Part shown: positions 25,309 to 33,999 of the stretch, piece by piece | Position numbering within the stretch: position 1 is the stretch's first letter | Layout of the letters: every line of letters starts with the position of its first letter | DNA from: Pyrinomonadaceae bacterium | GTDB taxonomy: Bacteria; Acidobacteriota; Blastocatellia; Pyrinomonadales; Pyrinomonadaceae | Assembly (NCBI GenBank): GCA_019186825.1 | Contig: JABARP010000005.1 | Location: 56,240-120,239 of the forward strand | Reading direction: 5' to 3' | Length of the DNA stretch: 64,000 nucleotides | Notes under the pieces: model-generated | Told to the model about the DNA's origin: nothing | What the model saw: only the letters and a program-made list of their open reading frames with translations | The model's database searches: none | Program-made: the position numbers and the translations under genes

Positions 25309-25508
25309 TGACGGTTGTGTTCATCAGCCCATTCGACCATTGCCTGTGCAGTGAGACCCTTCTCTTCCCAAAACTCGTCCATTTTGTCCGAAGCGCGTCT
25401 AGCAAAATAGTCGGCAAGCAATGCTTTGATCTCCAGCAAGGATTCCTCGGAGACATCGTTGCTATACAACATCAGCAGTTCCTTTTGCACATTGCTCAGT
25501 ACTTGCAT
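25305..25508 (-). CDS. Antitoxin partner of the broken PIN toxin
   Basis: A 67-residue acidic protein with mostly helical character (Glu-Glu-Ser-Leu-Leu-Glu-Ile-Lys-Ala-Leu-Leu, Met-Asp-Glu-Phe-Trp-Glu-Glu-Lys-Gly-Leu). Its TGA overlaps the GTG of the PIN gene by 4 bases, the usual antitoxin-first order. The sequence, containing Ala-Arg-Arg-Ala-Ser-Asp-Lys-Met-Asp, resembles small antitoxins found beside PIN genes in Bacteroidetes and Acidobacteria. The reading frame is intact, unlike its partner. Confidence 0.7.
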   Translation of the reverse strand: MQVLSNVQKELLMLYSNDVSEESLLEIKALLADYFARRASDKMDEFWEEKGLTAQAMVEWADEHNRQ

Positions 25509-25596
25509 AGTCTACATTCTATCACACGGAAACAACGCATCGCCGTTGCAGCCGCTTCTCCTTGCTCAAGGAGCAACCTCATCGCGGGCGCAATCT

Positions 25597-27606
25597 CTAT
25601 TTCAACCTCGCTCCGACCTCGACATCTTCAAGGAAGGTTGCGAGTGCGGGGTTGGGGCCGGAATCGTCTTCGAGCGAAGCGGCACAGATCATTCCTTGTG
25701 ATTCGAGGCCGCGCATTTTGCGTGGTTTTAGGTTGGCGACGACTACGACCTTTCGGCCGATCAGTTTTTCGGGTTCGTAGTATTCCGCGAGACCCGCAAG
25801 TATCTGACGCGGCTTTTCTTCGGCAAGGTCGATCTCAAAACGCAGCAATTTGTCCGCATTCGGGATGCGCTCGGCGACCATTACCTTGCCTACGCGAAGC
25901 TCCACTTTTAGAAAATCATCGATCGTGATGAATTCATCTTTTGCCTCGGCGATGGGAGCGGTTTGCGCGGTCTCCACCGCAACCGCCGCCGTCTGTTCTT
26001 TCTTTTCGTTGATCTCTGTCATAACTTTTACTCTATCGATCCGTGGAAAAACCGCCTCGCTCTCGCCTGTCTCAGCTCCGGCGGCAGGCCCGCCCCACTC
26101 AAGTTTCGACGGGTCACTTCCCTTAAGGTCATCGGTCGCCCCAAGCTGACGGTATATCTTCTCTGTCGAACGCGGCATCACCGGGTAGAGCATCACGCAG
26201 AGCCACCGAAGCGTTTCTGCGGCCTGGTAAAGAACATCATTCAGTTTCTGCTCTTGACTAGGATCTTTTGCGAGCACCCAAGGCTTTGTGTCCGATATCA
26301 TCTTGTCTGCCGAAGCGATGATCGCCCACGCTGATTCAAGCGACTGGCTCAACTCGAGGTTCTCGAAATGGTCAATGAATTCGTCTCTGATCGAACTCAG
26401 GGTCGCGGCTAATTCGCCACCTTCACCCGACGGGATCTTGCCGTCGCGATATTTTGCGATCATCGAGAGCGTACGGCTCGCAAGGTTCCCGAAGCCGCTC
26501 GCAAGGTCGGCGTTCGCTCTGTCGATAAGATTCTCATAGCCGAATTTCCCGTCCTGCCCAAAAACCATTTCCCGGAGCACAAAATATCGAACGACATCGA
26601 TCTGGAAATGTTCAAGTAACACATCAACTTCTATGACGTTACCTATTGTCTTTCCCATCTTTCTGCCTGCGGCGTCAAGCCACATTCCGTGAGCAAAAAC
26701 CGTTGAAGGCAGCTTTAAGCCGGCGGCTGACAGAAACGAAAACCAATATACGGTATGGAACCGCAAGATGTCCTTTCCGACCAGATGCGTAACATTTTGC
26801 CAATATTTTTCAAACGCCGAACTGTCGTCACTGCCGTAGCCGAGAGCCGTAATGTAGTTCGAAAGGGCGTCAAGCCACACATACATCACGTGGTCATCGT
26901 CGCCCGGTACAGGAATCCCCCAGGAAACTGCCGAACGTTGCCGGCTGATCGATAGGTCCTGCAATCCGCCTCGAACGAACGAAAGCACCTCGTTCTTTCG
27001 AGCTTCGGGCCGCACAAGGCCGTTGGTGTTCTCGATCAGGTCGATGAGAAATTCGTCATAATCCGACAGGCGGAAAAAGTAACTTTCTTCGGAAACCTTG
27101 TCGAGCGGGCGTTCGTGTATCGGGCAATGCGGCTGGTCCGAGCCCTCAGGAACGACGTATTGTTCTTCGGTCTTGAATTCCGCACAAGGCGCACAGAACC
27201 ATCCCTCGTAGAAGCCCTTATAGATCGTCGAATTCCCTTTCGGCGTTTTATTCTTCGCAATTTCGAGCCAAAACTTTTGCGCTCCCGCATAGTGGAACGG
27301 CTCGGTCGTACGCATAAAGATGTCGTACCCGTCGTGCTCCGTGTCCAATCCGAAAGCCGCGAACATTCGCTTGAGTTCTGTCGAGATCACGTCAACTTGC
27401 TCCTTCGGGCTTCGTCCTTCCTTTTCAGCAGCCCGCTGAATGTTGACACCATGCTCATCCGTTCCCGTCAGAAAAAAAGTCTCAAAGCCGCGCTGCCTTT
27501 TATACCGACGAATGGCATCCGCGACGATCGTCGTGTAAAGATGGCCGAGGTGCGGCAAGCTGTTGGCGTAGTAAATCGGAGTTGTAATGTAAAACGTATC
27601 TGCCAT
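25597..27606 (-). CDS. metG: Methionyl-tRNA synthetase with C-terminal tRNA-binding domain
   Basis: A 669-residue class I synthetase that charges tRNA-Met. The HIGH motif is His19-Leu-Gly-His22; the KMSKS motif appears as Lys-Met-Gly-Lys-Thr, a tolerated variant. A zinc knuckle is seen in Cys-Ala-Pro-Cys and Cys-Pro-Ile-His, and an EMAP-II/OB-fold domain (Leu-Arg-Val-Gly-Lys-Val, Asn-Leu-Lys-Pro-Arg-Lys-Met) closes the protein, as in dimeric enzymes. The linker before it is Ala/Thr/Glu-rich. ATG 27606 overlaps the stop of the upstream VapC gene (TGATG), so metG seems to be translated after a toxin gene, which is unusual. Confidence 0.95.
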   Translation of the reverse strand: MADTFYITTPIYYANSLPHLGHLYTTIVADAIRRYKRQRGFETFFLTGTDEHGVNIQRAAEKEGRSPKEQVDVISTELKRMFAAFGLDTEHDGYDIFMRTTEPFHYAGAQKFWLEIAKNKTPKGNSTIYKGFYEGWFCAPCAEFKTEEQYVVPEGSDQPHCPIHERPLDKVSEESYFFRLSDYDEFLIDLIENTNGLVRPEARKNEVLSFVRGGLQDLSISRQRSAVSWGIPVPGDDDHVMYVWLDALSNYITALGYGSDDSSAFEKYWQNVTHLVGKDILRFHTVYWFSFLSAAGLKLPSTVFAHGMWLDAAGRKMGKTIGNVIEVDVLLEHFQIDVVRYFVLREMVFGQDGKFGYENLIDRANADLASGFGNLASRTLSMIAKYRDGKIPSGEGGELAATLSSIRDEFIDHFENLELSQSLESAWAIIASADKMISDTKPWVLAKDPSQEQKLNDVLYQAAETLRWLCVMLYPVMPRSTEKIYRQLGATDDLKGSDPSKLEWGGPAAGAETGESEAVFPRIDRVKVMTEINEKKEQTAAVAVETAQTAPIAEAKDEFITIDDFLKVELRVGKVMVAERIPNADKLLRFEIDLAEEKPRQILAGLAEYYEPEKLIGRKVVVVANLKPRKMRGLESQGMICAASLEDDSGPNPALATFLEDVEVGARLK

Positions 27607-28010
27607 CAAGAAATGTCTTTTATGGTCAAGCTCTTAACGTCGTATTCGCTAAAGATCCGATCATCCGAAACGATCGTCATATCTTCCACTTTCGCCTCAG
27701 TTATCAGTAATCGATCAAACGGATCACGATGCTTTTGAGGCAAGGAATGAACTCTGGTCACGTGGCGCAGATCGATGCGAAGATGCTTGTAGCTTGCCTG
27801 CCGGACCCGATCTCCAAAAAAGATCTCCGGCGCTTCCGGCAACTTCAATTTCCCTAATCCATATTTGATGGATGCTTCCCAGGGTGAGACGTCCGACAAA
27901 TAAAACTGATTGGTATCAGTGTCCTCGAGAAAAGACCTGGCTCTACCATTAAATCGATAAGGCTCGATAAAGATCCATATAAAGATCTGCGTATCGATCA
28001 GGATTCTCAT
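27606..28010 (-). CDS. vapC: VapC-family PIN-domain toxin
   Basis: A 134-residue PIN ribonuclease. The acidic residues are in place: Ile-Asp6-Thr-Gln, Ser-Pro-Trp-Glu-Ala-Ser, His-Arg-Asp-Pro-Phe-Asp-Arg and Val-Ser-Asp-Asp. It is of the COG3744 sort, intact, and lies 5 bases after the Phd-like antitoxin stop. Such toxins cleave tRNA or rRNA when free of antitoxin. Its TGA overlaps the metG ATG by one base. Confidence 0.92.
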   Translation of the reverse strand: MRILIDTQIFIWIFIEPYRFNGRARSFLEDTDTNQFYLSDVSPWEASIKYGLGKLKLPEAPEIFFGDRVRQASYKHLRIDLRHVTRVHSLPQKHRDPFDRLLITEAKVEDMTIVSDDRIFSEYDVKSLTIKDIS

Positions 28011-28015
28011 TTGTC

Positions 28016-28273
28016 TCAGTCGTCGTCCTCATCGGGAAATATTTTGGGATCGCTCATTAGTTCAAGGATGTCGTCTGGCAATTCATTGAAATCATCTGCC
28101 ATCCACCCTTTGCCTTCGTCCATGCCGAACCAGCTTTTTTCCTCTTTTTCAACGGGAACAAGCCGCACCTTTGGCTTGCCGGCTTTGGCGATGACAACCT
28201 CTTGGCCGCTCAATGCAAGCTCGATCAGCTTGCTTAGCTGAGACTTTGCTTCGTGCATATTTACCTTTGTCAT
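28016..28273 (-). CDS. Phd/YefM-type antitoxin
   Basis: An 85-residue antitoxin. The N-terminus Asn-Met-His-Glu-Ala-Lys-Ser-Gln-Leu-Ser-Lys-Leu-Ile and Gly-Gln-Glu-Val-Val-Ile-Ala-Lys-Ala-Gly-Lys-Pro form the Phd/YefM DNA-binding fold. The acidic C-terminus (Asp-Asp-Phe-Asn-Glu-Leu-Pro-Asp-Asp-Ile) should wrap the toxin. It precedes vapC by 5 bases and probably represses its own promoter. Confidence 0.92.
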   Translation of the reverse strand: MTKVNMHEAKSQLSKLIELALSGQEVVIAKAGKPKVRLVPVEKEEKSWFGMDEGKGWMADDFNELPDDILELMSDPKIFPDEDDD

Positions 28274-28341
28274 CTCATTTCACCTCCGATACGATTTTCG
28301 CATAACTTAGCTAAGTCCGTCAATCAGATTGGCTAAGCTAA

Positions 28342-29997
28342 TTATTTGAATCGCTTCTTATCCGGAGCAGAAAACTCGTCAGTATCCTTGTAACGCGGCA
28401 TCGTCGGTGCGTTTGCGATCTTTATGCCGAACGCGAGGGCAAATTCCGCCTCTTGGACCATTGCGGACATATCCCACCAATCGTGATACTCGTCGCCGGC
28501 CTGGTGGTAGTACTTCTCCGTATAGTCGGACAAGAACTTAGTTGCATCTTTATTCGAACTGTCGATGAAGTGGTCGCCGTGCGAGAAATTCACCGCTGGA
28601 ACACCGACCTTTGCAAACGGAAAGTGATCCGAGCGGAAGAAGAAGCCTTGTCCCGGGTCGGGATCATCCTTGATAGTGAACTTCCGCTCCTTTGCGGCTG
28701 CTTCGATCTGATCGATCATCGATGAGCGGTTGGCCCCGAGCGCGATAAAATCATCGACCTTTCCGACAAAATTCACGCCGTCGAGGTTAATGTTCGCGGC
28801 CGTCTTAGCAAGCGGAACGAGAGGGTGTCGCGAATAATATTCGGCACCGAGCAACCCCTGCTCTTCGGCAGCCGGGAAAAGAATAAGGATCGAGCGTTTT
28901 GGCCGCTCTTTGATCGGCATCTTTCCCAAAACCTCTGCAATCCCGAGAACCGCACTTACGCCCGAGGCGTTATCATACGCACCGTTGTAGATCTTATCGC
29001 CGTTCTTATCCGGTTCACCGATGCCGAGGTGATCGTAGTGCGCCGTATAGACAACGTATTGATCGCGCAGCTTCGGGTCACTTCCCGTAATCTTTCCAAC
29101 AATATTCGGCGACGCGATATGTTTTGCTTCACTCTGAAGATCGAGGCTCACGGTCAGGCCGGTCTTTACTGGTTTGAAATCACGGCTCTCGGCTGCCTTC
29201 GCAAGATCCTTTAGATTTAAGCCGGCTTGCTCGAGAATATTCTCAGCCGCACCTTCAGTCGCCCATGCCCGAACGCCCAGGAACGGTGTTTTGTCATTCT
29301 TTGACCGAAGTATCTCGTACCGCCAACTGCCGTTCGAGCTCCGGATGACGTTCCATCCGTAACCCGCCGACCTATCCGTGTGAACAAGGATCACGCCTGC
29401 GGCTCCACGTCTCGCCGCCTCTTCGTACTTATAAGTCCAGCGGCCGAAATACGTAAGTGCATCGCCGCCAAAAAGGTTAGGTTCATCCTTTGTCGCGGGC
29501 GGATCGTTAACAAGTATCATCAAATACTTGCCGCGAAAATCGTTCGTACTGCCCTTGTAATCATTCCAATTGTAGAGCGGGGCGTCGATACCGTACCCGA
29601 CGAAAACAAGTTCCGCTTTTGTCTTCGTCAGAGCCTTCTGCTCTCCGGTCGAGGCAACAAAATCATCGAGGAAACGATAATCCTTCTCGCCGTTCTTGCC
29701 GGAAACCTGAAGCTTCGTATTCGGGTCGGCTTTCAGAGCGATGAAATTGATCTGTTGAAAATAGCTCTTGCCGTTCCCCGGCTGAACTCCCGCAAGACGC
29801 ATCTGATCGGCGATATATTTCGCGGCTTTTTGCCCGCCGGGCGTTCCGGGACCGCGGCCTTCAAAAGCATTGGACGAGAGCGTTTTGACGCGTTCGCGCA
29901 TCTTTGCTTCGCTGAACTTTGACGTATAGTCCTGGGCGAAAACGCCGATCGCGAGCATTGATGCGATCGAGAGAGCTACGAATATTCTTTTCATCAT
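28342..29997 (-). CDS. Secreted M28-family metallopeptidase with PA domain
   Basis: A 551-residue protein. A signal peptide (Met-Met-Lys-Arg-Ile-Phe then hydrophobic, ending Val-Phe-Ala-Gln) leads to a PA-like insert (about 110-270) and an M28 aminopeptidase core with zinc ligands in Tyr-Thr-Ala-His-Tyr-Asp-His, Tyr-Asp-Asn-Ala-Ser-Gly, Pro-Ala-Ala-Glu-Glu-Gln-Gly, Asn-Leu-Asp-Gly-Val and Ser-Asp-His-Phe. It should release amino acids from peptides outside the cytoplasm. An AAAGGA 7 bases before ATG 29997 fixes the start; the longer open frame overlaps folE. The gap to folE is 4 bases, so they are probably cotranscribed. Confidence 0.92.
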   Translation of the reverse strand: MMKRIFVALSIASMLAIGVFAQDYTSKFSEAKMRERVKTLSSNAFEGRGPGTPGGQKAAKYIADQMRLAGVQPGNGKSYFQQINFIALKADPNTKLQVSGKNGEKDYRFLDDFVASTGEQKALTKTKAELVFVGYGIDAPLYNWNDYKGSTNDFRGKYLMILVNDPPATKDEPNLFGGDALTYFGRWTYKYEEAARRGAAGVILVHTDRSAGYGWNVIRSSNGSWRYEILRSKNDKTPFLGVRAWATEGAAENILEQAGLNLKDLAKAAESRDFKPVKTGLTVSLDLQSEAKHIASPNIVGKITGSDPKLRDQYVVYTAHYDHLGIGEPDKNGDKIYNGAYDNASGVSAVLGIAEVLGKMPIKERPKRSILILFPAAEEQGLLGAEYYSRHPLVPLAKTAANINLDGVNFVGKVDDFIALGANRSSMIDQIEAAAKERKFTIKDDPDPGQGFFFRSDHFPFAKVGVPAVNFSHGDHFIDSSNKDATKFLSDYTEKYYHQAGDEYHDWWDMSAMVQEAEFALAFGIKIANAPTMPRYKDTDEFSAPDKKRFK

Positions 29998-30001
29998 TTC
30001 A

Positions 30002-30598
30002 CTATCCTTTAATGTGTGCCATTGCCTCGGCACGGGTACGCGGATCGCTGCGGAATCCACCGAGCACCGCGGACGTTACGGTGACCGAGCCGGGCTTTCT
30101 AACACCTCGCAGGGTCATACAAGTGTGCTCGGCCTCGATGACGACCATCACGCCGAGCGGCTTCAAATTATCAAAGAGCGTGTTTGCGATCTCCTGCGTG
30201 AGACGCTCTTGAACCTGCAGCCGCCGCGAAAATACCTCGGCAAGGCGAGCGAGTTTCGAGAGGCCAACGATCCGTCCGTCCTTCGGAATATAAGCGATAT
30301 GACACTTTCCGGTGAATGGCGCGAGGTGGTGCTCGCAGATCGACGAGATCGAGATATCTTTTACCAAGACCATTTCGTCGTGTGAATCACCCGGGAGCGG
30401 CAGGATAAATTCGCTCGGGTCGATCCACATACCTTCGGTCAACTCAGCGTAAAAATCCGCTACACGTTCGGGCGTCTTTACGAGTCCATCACGCGCAGGG
30501 TCCTCGCCGATCCCTTCGAGAATCAGCCGCACACCGTCAGCGACCTTTTTAAGGTCGACTTTCTTTTTTCGATTCTTCTTCTTTGGTTTTGCTGCCAT
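30002..30598 (-). CDS. folE: GTP cyclohydrolase I
   Basis: A 198-residue enzyme that turns GTP into dihydroneopterin triphosphate, the first step of folate synthesis. Zinc and active-site residues are visible in Ile-Cys-Glu-His-His-Leu-Ala-Pro-Phe and Glu-His-Thr-Cys-Met-Thr-Leu-Arg-Gly, with Gly-Leu-Ser-Lys-Leu-Ala-Arg between them. The N-terminus is a Lys-rich tail. It begins directly after the stop of larC, without any intergenic base. Confidence 0.95.
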   Translation of the reverse strand: MAAKPKKKNRKKKVDLKKVADGVRLILEGIGEDPARDGLVKTPERVADFYAELTEGMWIDPSEFILPLPGDSHDEMVLVKDISISSICEHHLAPFTGKCHIAYIPKDGRIVGLSKLARLAEVFSRRLQVQERLTQEIANTLFDNLKPLGVMVVIEAEHTCMTLRGVRKPGSVTVTSAVLGGFRSDPRTRAEAMAHIKG

Positions 30599-31813
30599 CT
30601 ATCCCTTCGATGCCGTTTTAGCAAGGACGCCGTCGCGTTCGTTCAAAATTCCTTCGACTGTCGCTTCGACCGACCTTAAAGTTAACCCTGTACCATCAGC
30701 GATGCGTTTCAGATCGTCGAACTCCGGCTTCCTAGTAATGATCTCGCCGCCGAGACTCGAAACCTTTACCCGAACTTCACCCCACTCCGTCGAAACTGTC
30801 TCGACCGACCTCTCAAGGCTCGTCCGCTCGATCTCACGTCTCCGTATCCCGAGCGTCGTCGTTTCGCGGAACAACATTTCTTCGATCTTCGGCACGTTGG
30901 CGGGCTCACAGAGCACCGTAAACAACGTCGCCGGACGATTCTTCTTCATTTGGATGGGCGTAAACCAGCAATCAAGCGCGTTCAGCTCAAAAGCCTTCTC
31001 CATCGCGAACCCAAGCACCTGCGGCGAGGCGTCATCGATGTTGGATTCGAGCACGGTAAGCTTCTCCACTCGCCCTTTAGAACCAACCTCATCGGCGGCA
31101 GTTTCCCCGACCATCAGGCGTATCGCGTTCGGGCTACCCTTTGTATCTCGCGTCCCCGCACCATAGCCGATTTGCTCAAGTATTACCTGAGGTAATACGC
31201 CGTAACTGTCACACACCGTTGTGATTATAGCCGCACCAGTCGGCGTAACAAGCTCGCCCGTGCCCTCGCTTGAATGAACAGGAATACCGCGTACGAGTTC
31301 GGCAACTGCGGGAGGCGGAACGGGAAATTTTCCGTGCGCGATCTCGACGGTTCCGCTGCCGAGATTCAATGCGGAGGCAAGAAAACGCTCGATCCCGAGC
31401 ATTTCAAACCCAATGCACACCCCGACGATATCGACGATCGCGTCCAACGCCCCGACCTCGTGAAAGTGTACGCGTTCGACCGGGATCCCGTGAACCTTCG
31501 CCTCTGCCTCCGCCAGACGCGTAAATATCGATATCGCACGCTGTTTGACCGCCGCAGACAATGAGCTGTCGTCGATGATCTTTACGATGTCTTTCAGATG
31601 CCGGTGCACGTGTTCGTGCGGATATTTGACCTCGACGTGCGTCGAATTGATGCCCGATCGGTCAACCTTTTCGATCACAAGCTCGATGCCCGAAAGGTTG
31701 AGCTTCGCCAACTCGTTTCGCAAAGCGTCTGCATCCACGCCGAGTTCGAGCAGGCCGCCGAGTATCATATTCCCGCTCGCTCCCGAGAAGCAGTCGAAAT
31801 AGAGTGTCTTCAT
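30599..31813 (-). CDS. larC: LarC-family nickel insertion protein
   Basis: A 404-residue protein matching LarC (TIGR00299): Phe-Asp-Cys-Phe-Ser-Gly-Ala-Ser-Gly-Asn-Met at the N-terminus, His-Phe-His-Glu-Val-Gly-Ala-Leu-Asp-Ala-Ile and Thr-Pro-Thr-Gly-Ala-Ala. LarC is a CTP-dependent cyclometallase that places nickel in the pincer cofactor of lactate racemase-type enzymes. LarB and LarE are not nearby. It opens the larC-folE-M28 run. A His-rich stretch (Pro-His-Glu-His-Val-His-Arg-His) near residue 65 may bind nickel. Confidence 0.9.
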   Translation of the reverse strand: MKTLYFDCFSGASGNMILGGLLELGVDADALRNELAKLNLSGIELVIEKVDRSGINSTHVEVKYPHEHVHRHLKDIVKIIDDSSLSAAVKQRAISIFTRLAEAEAKVHGIPVERVHFHEVGALDAIVDIVGVCIGFEMLGIERFLASALNLGSGTVEIAHGKFPVPPPAVAELVRGIPVHSSEGTGELVTPTGAAIITTVCDSYGVLPQVILEQIGYGAGTRDTKGSPNAIRLMVGETAADEVGSKGRVEKLTVLESNIDDASPQVLGFAMEKAFELNALDCWFTPIQMKKNRPATLFTVLCEPANVPKIEEMLFRETTTLGIRRREIERTSLERSVETVSTEWGEVRVKVSSLGGEIITRKPEFDDLKRIADGTGLTLRSVEATVEGILNERDGVLAKTASKG

Positions 31814-31879
31814 CGGGTTTGATTTTAGCTATTTCGCTGAAAAATAAAAAGTTCGGGCGATTCCGCGACGTTCGGTTCG

Positions 31880-31909
31880 TTGTCAATTTCGGGTTCGGGG
31901 CGATATAAT
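31880..31909 (+). promoter_or_regulatory. Promoter of argS
   Basis: TTGTCA (31880-31885) and a perfect TATAAT (31904-31909), with an 18-base spacer, lie 21 bases before the argS ATG. The divergent larC promoter must share this 117-base gap. Confidence 0.8.
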
Positions 31910-31930
31910 CTGGCGTTTATCTTGAACGTC

Positions 31931-33922
31931 ATGACGCTAACTGAACTACGGGCTTTGCTCGACAAAAAGGTCAAAGCCGCCGCCGAATCAAATTTTTCCG
32001 TAAAGCTTGAGAATATCGTTGCAGAGGTGCCGCCGAAGACAGAATTGGGCGACCTCGCGTTTCCAGTCGCGTTCGAACTCGCAAAGCAGATCAAGCAGCA
32101 GACCGGCGAAAAGGCAAATCCGCGGGCGATCGGCGAGACGCTAAAGGCAGCGATCGAAGGCGTTCCTGGCGTAGCACGCGTGGAAGTCGCGGGTGCCGGC
32201 TATCTGAATATTTTCTTCGACCGGGCCGAGTTTCTTTCTCAGAACATCAAGCACGCACCGGCCGCACCCGCAGAGCGTGCAAAGGTCTGCATCGAACACA
32301 CTTCCGTTAACCCGAACAAAGCGGCGCATATTGGCCACGTGCGCAATTCCGTCCTCGGCGACACATTCGCACGTATCTTGACGGCAACTGGCAAGAGCGT
32401 CGAAATTCAGAATTATATCGACAATACGGGCGTTCAGGTCGCGGATGTTGTCGTTGGATTCCTCTATCTCGAAGGCCGTGATCTTGCGTCCGTCAAAGCC
32501 CTCGATGCCGAATTGACCGCGAGCGGCAAGCGTTTTGACCACTATTGCTGGGACCTTTACGCACGCGTCGGACAGGAATTCCAGACGAATGAATCGCTCA
32601 GAGAGCGCCGCGCAGAGGTTCTTCACGCGCTTGAAGAGGGCGGCAATCCGACGGCCGAATTCGCCGATTTCGTCGCGACTCGAAACGTCGAATGTATTCT
32701 CGAGACGATGGAGCGGCTCTCGATCTATTACGACCTCTTGCCGCGCGAATCCGAGATCCTGCACCTTCATTTCTGGGACAAGGCGTTCGAGAAGATGAAA
32801 CAACTCGGTGTCGTGCGTTTTGAAAGCGAGGGTAAGCACGCGGGCTGTTGGGTGATGCCGTTCGAAGAACATTCCGGGACAGACGAGCACGAAGCCGACA
32901 AGATTCTCGTACGCTCGAACGGCACGGTAACTTACACCGGAAAAGACATCGCTTATCAGATGTGGAAGCTTGGCATTCTCGGGCTCGATTTCAACTATCG
33001 GCCGTTTCGCAACGACGCAGGCGGTGATGTTTGGATAACGACATCGGAAGAAGGCGTCGCGACACATCCGAAATTCGGCGGCGGCGAAAAGATCTACAAC
33101 GTGATCGACACGCGACAATCTTATCCGCAGGAGATCGTTAAAAAAGGCGTTGCCGCGATCTCACCCGAACGCGGACTCTCCGCAAGCGTTCATCTTTCGT
33201 ATGAGATGGTCGCGCTCTCGCCCTCAGCTGCCGAAGAGCTCGGGTTCAAGCTGTCGGATGACGACCGCAAACGCACGTTCATCGAGATGAGCGGCCGCAA
33301 AGGCCTCGGCGTAAAAGCTGACGATCTGATCGACCGGCTCGAAGCGAACGCCTACGCCGAGGTCGCATCGCGCCATCCGGACGAAAGCGAGGACGAAAAG
33401 CGTCATATCGCTCATCAGCTTGCGATCGGCGCATTGCGGTATTTCCTTTTGAAATTCACGCGAACCACGGTGATCGTCTTTGATTTCAAAGAGGCACTGT
33501 CGTTCGAGGGCGAGACCGGCTGCTTCTGCCAGTATTCGGCGGTACGTGCGAATTCGATCTTTAGAAAGCTCGCAGAAAAGGGCGAGAGCATCGATTCCCT
33601 TCTGCCGAATCTCGCAGACAGCAAAAATGTGAATGAAGTTTTTGCTGGCGAAGGCGGCAATGAGATCTGGGCACTCATCGCTCTCGCCTCGCGGCTTGAA
33701 GAGACGCTTCAGCAGGCAGCATCTGCGAATGAACCTGCGATCCTCGCGAAATATACATTCAATCTCGCGCGTGCCTTCAACCTCTTCTATCACAACCACA
33801 AGATCATTGCCGAGGCGGACGAAACTCGCCGTGCCGTGCTTGTTTCTGCGGCGCACTTTGCGTCCCGAAGCCTCAAGGCCGCACTCGCAGATCTTGGTAT
33901 CGAAGTGCCCGCGAAAATGTAA
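31931..33922 (+). CDS. argS: Arginyl-tRNA synthetase
   Basis: A 663-residue class I synthetase. It has the N-terminal Add-1 domain (Glu-Leu-Gly-Asp-Leu-Ala-Phe), the His-Ile-Gly-His-Val-Arg-Asn motif, a degenerate KMSKS (Glu-Met-Ser-Gly-Arg-Lys-Gly-Leu-Gly-Val), and the C-terminal DALR anticodon domain. It is about 90 residues longer than E. coli ArgS; extra sequence lies within the catalytic domain. ATG 31931 is preceded by a good promoter; the longer frame from 31880 overlaps that promoter and is not used. Confidence 0.95.
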   Translation: MTLTELRALLDKKVKAAAESNFSVKLENIVAEVPPKTELGDLAFPVAFELAKQIKQQTGEKANPRAIGETLKAAIEGVPGVARVEVAGAGYLNIFFDRAEFLSQNIKHAPAAPAERAKVCIEHTSVNPNKAAHIGHVRNSVLGDTFARILTATGKSVEIQNYIDNTGVQVADVVVGFLYLEGRDLASVKALDAELTASGKRFDHYCWDLYARVGQEFQTNESLRERRAEVLHALEEGGNPTAEFADFVATRNVECILETMERLSIYYDLLPRESEILHLHFWDKAFEKMKQLGVVRFESEGKHAGCWVMPFEEHSGTDEHEADKILVRSNGTVTYTGKDIAYQMWKLGILGLDFNYRPFRNDAGGDVWITTSEEGVATHPKFGGGEKIYNVIDTRQSYPQEIVKKGVAAISPERGLSASVHLSYEMVALSPSAAEELGFKLSDDDRKRTFIEMSGRKGLGVKADDLIDRLEANAYAEVASRHPDESEDEKRHIAHQLAIGALRYFLLKFTRTTVIVFDFKEALSFEGETGCFCQYSAVRANSIFRKLAEKGESIDSLLPNLADSKNVNEVFAGEGGNEIWALIALASRLEETLQQAASANEPAILAKYTFNLARAFNLFYHNHKIIAEADETRRAVLVSAAHFASRSLKAALADLGIEVPAKM

Positions 33923-33960
33923 TGCACAAACGGGCGGTAAAAACTTTTTCTAAAAAGCGG

Positions 33961-33991
33961 TTGACACACCCGTCGCCGTTTGTGCTATCGT
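33961..33991 (+). promoter_or_regulatory. Promoter of the trp leader and operon
   Basis: A perfect TTGACA at 33961-33966 is followed by TATCGT at 33986-33991 (19-base spacer, slightly long). Transcription should start near 33997-34000, almost on the leader ATG at 34000. This suggests a leaderless or nearly leaderless leader peptide. Confidence 0.65.
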
Positions 33992-33999
33992 AACTCTCG

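Noticed and set aside
25597..27606. Lys-Met-Gly-Lys-Thr in MetG as a sign of an inactive enzyme
   Set aside because: This KMSKS variant is tolerated in bacterial MetG, and all other motifs are intact.
32141..33118. Open frame of 325 codons on the minus strand opposite argS
   Set aside because: No known domain and fully inside argS, so it is a coding-strand shadow.
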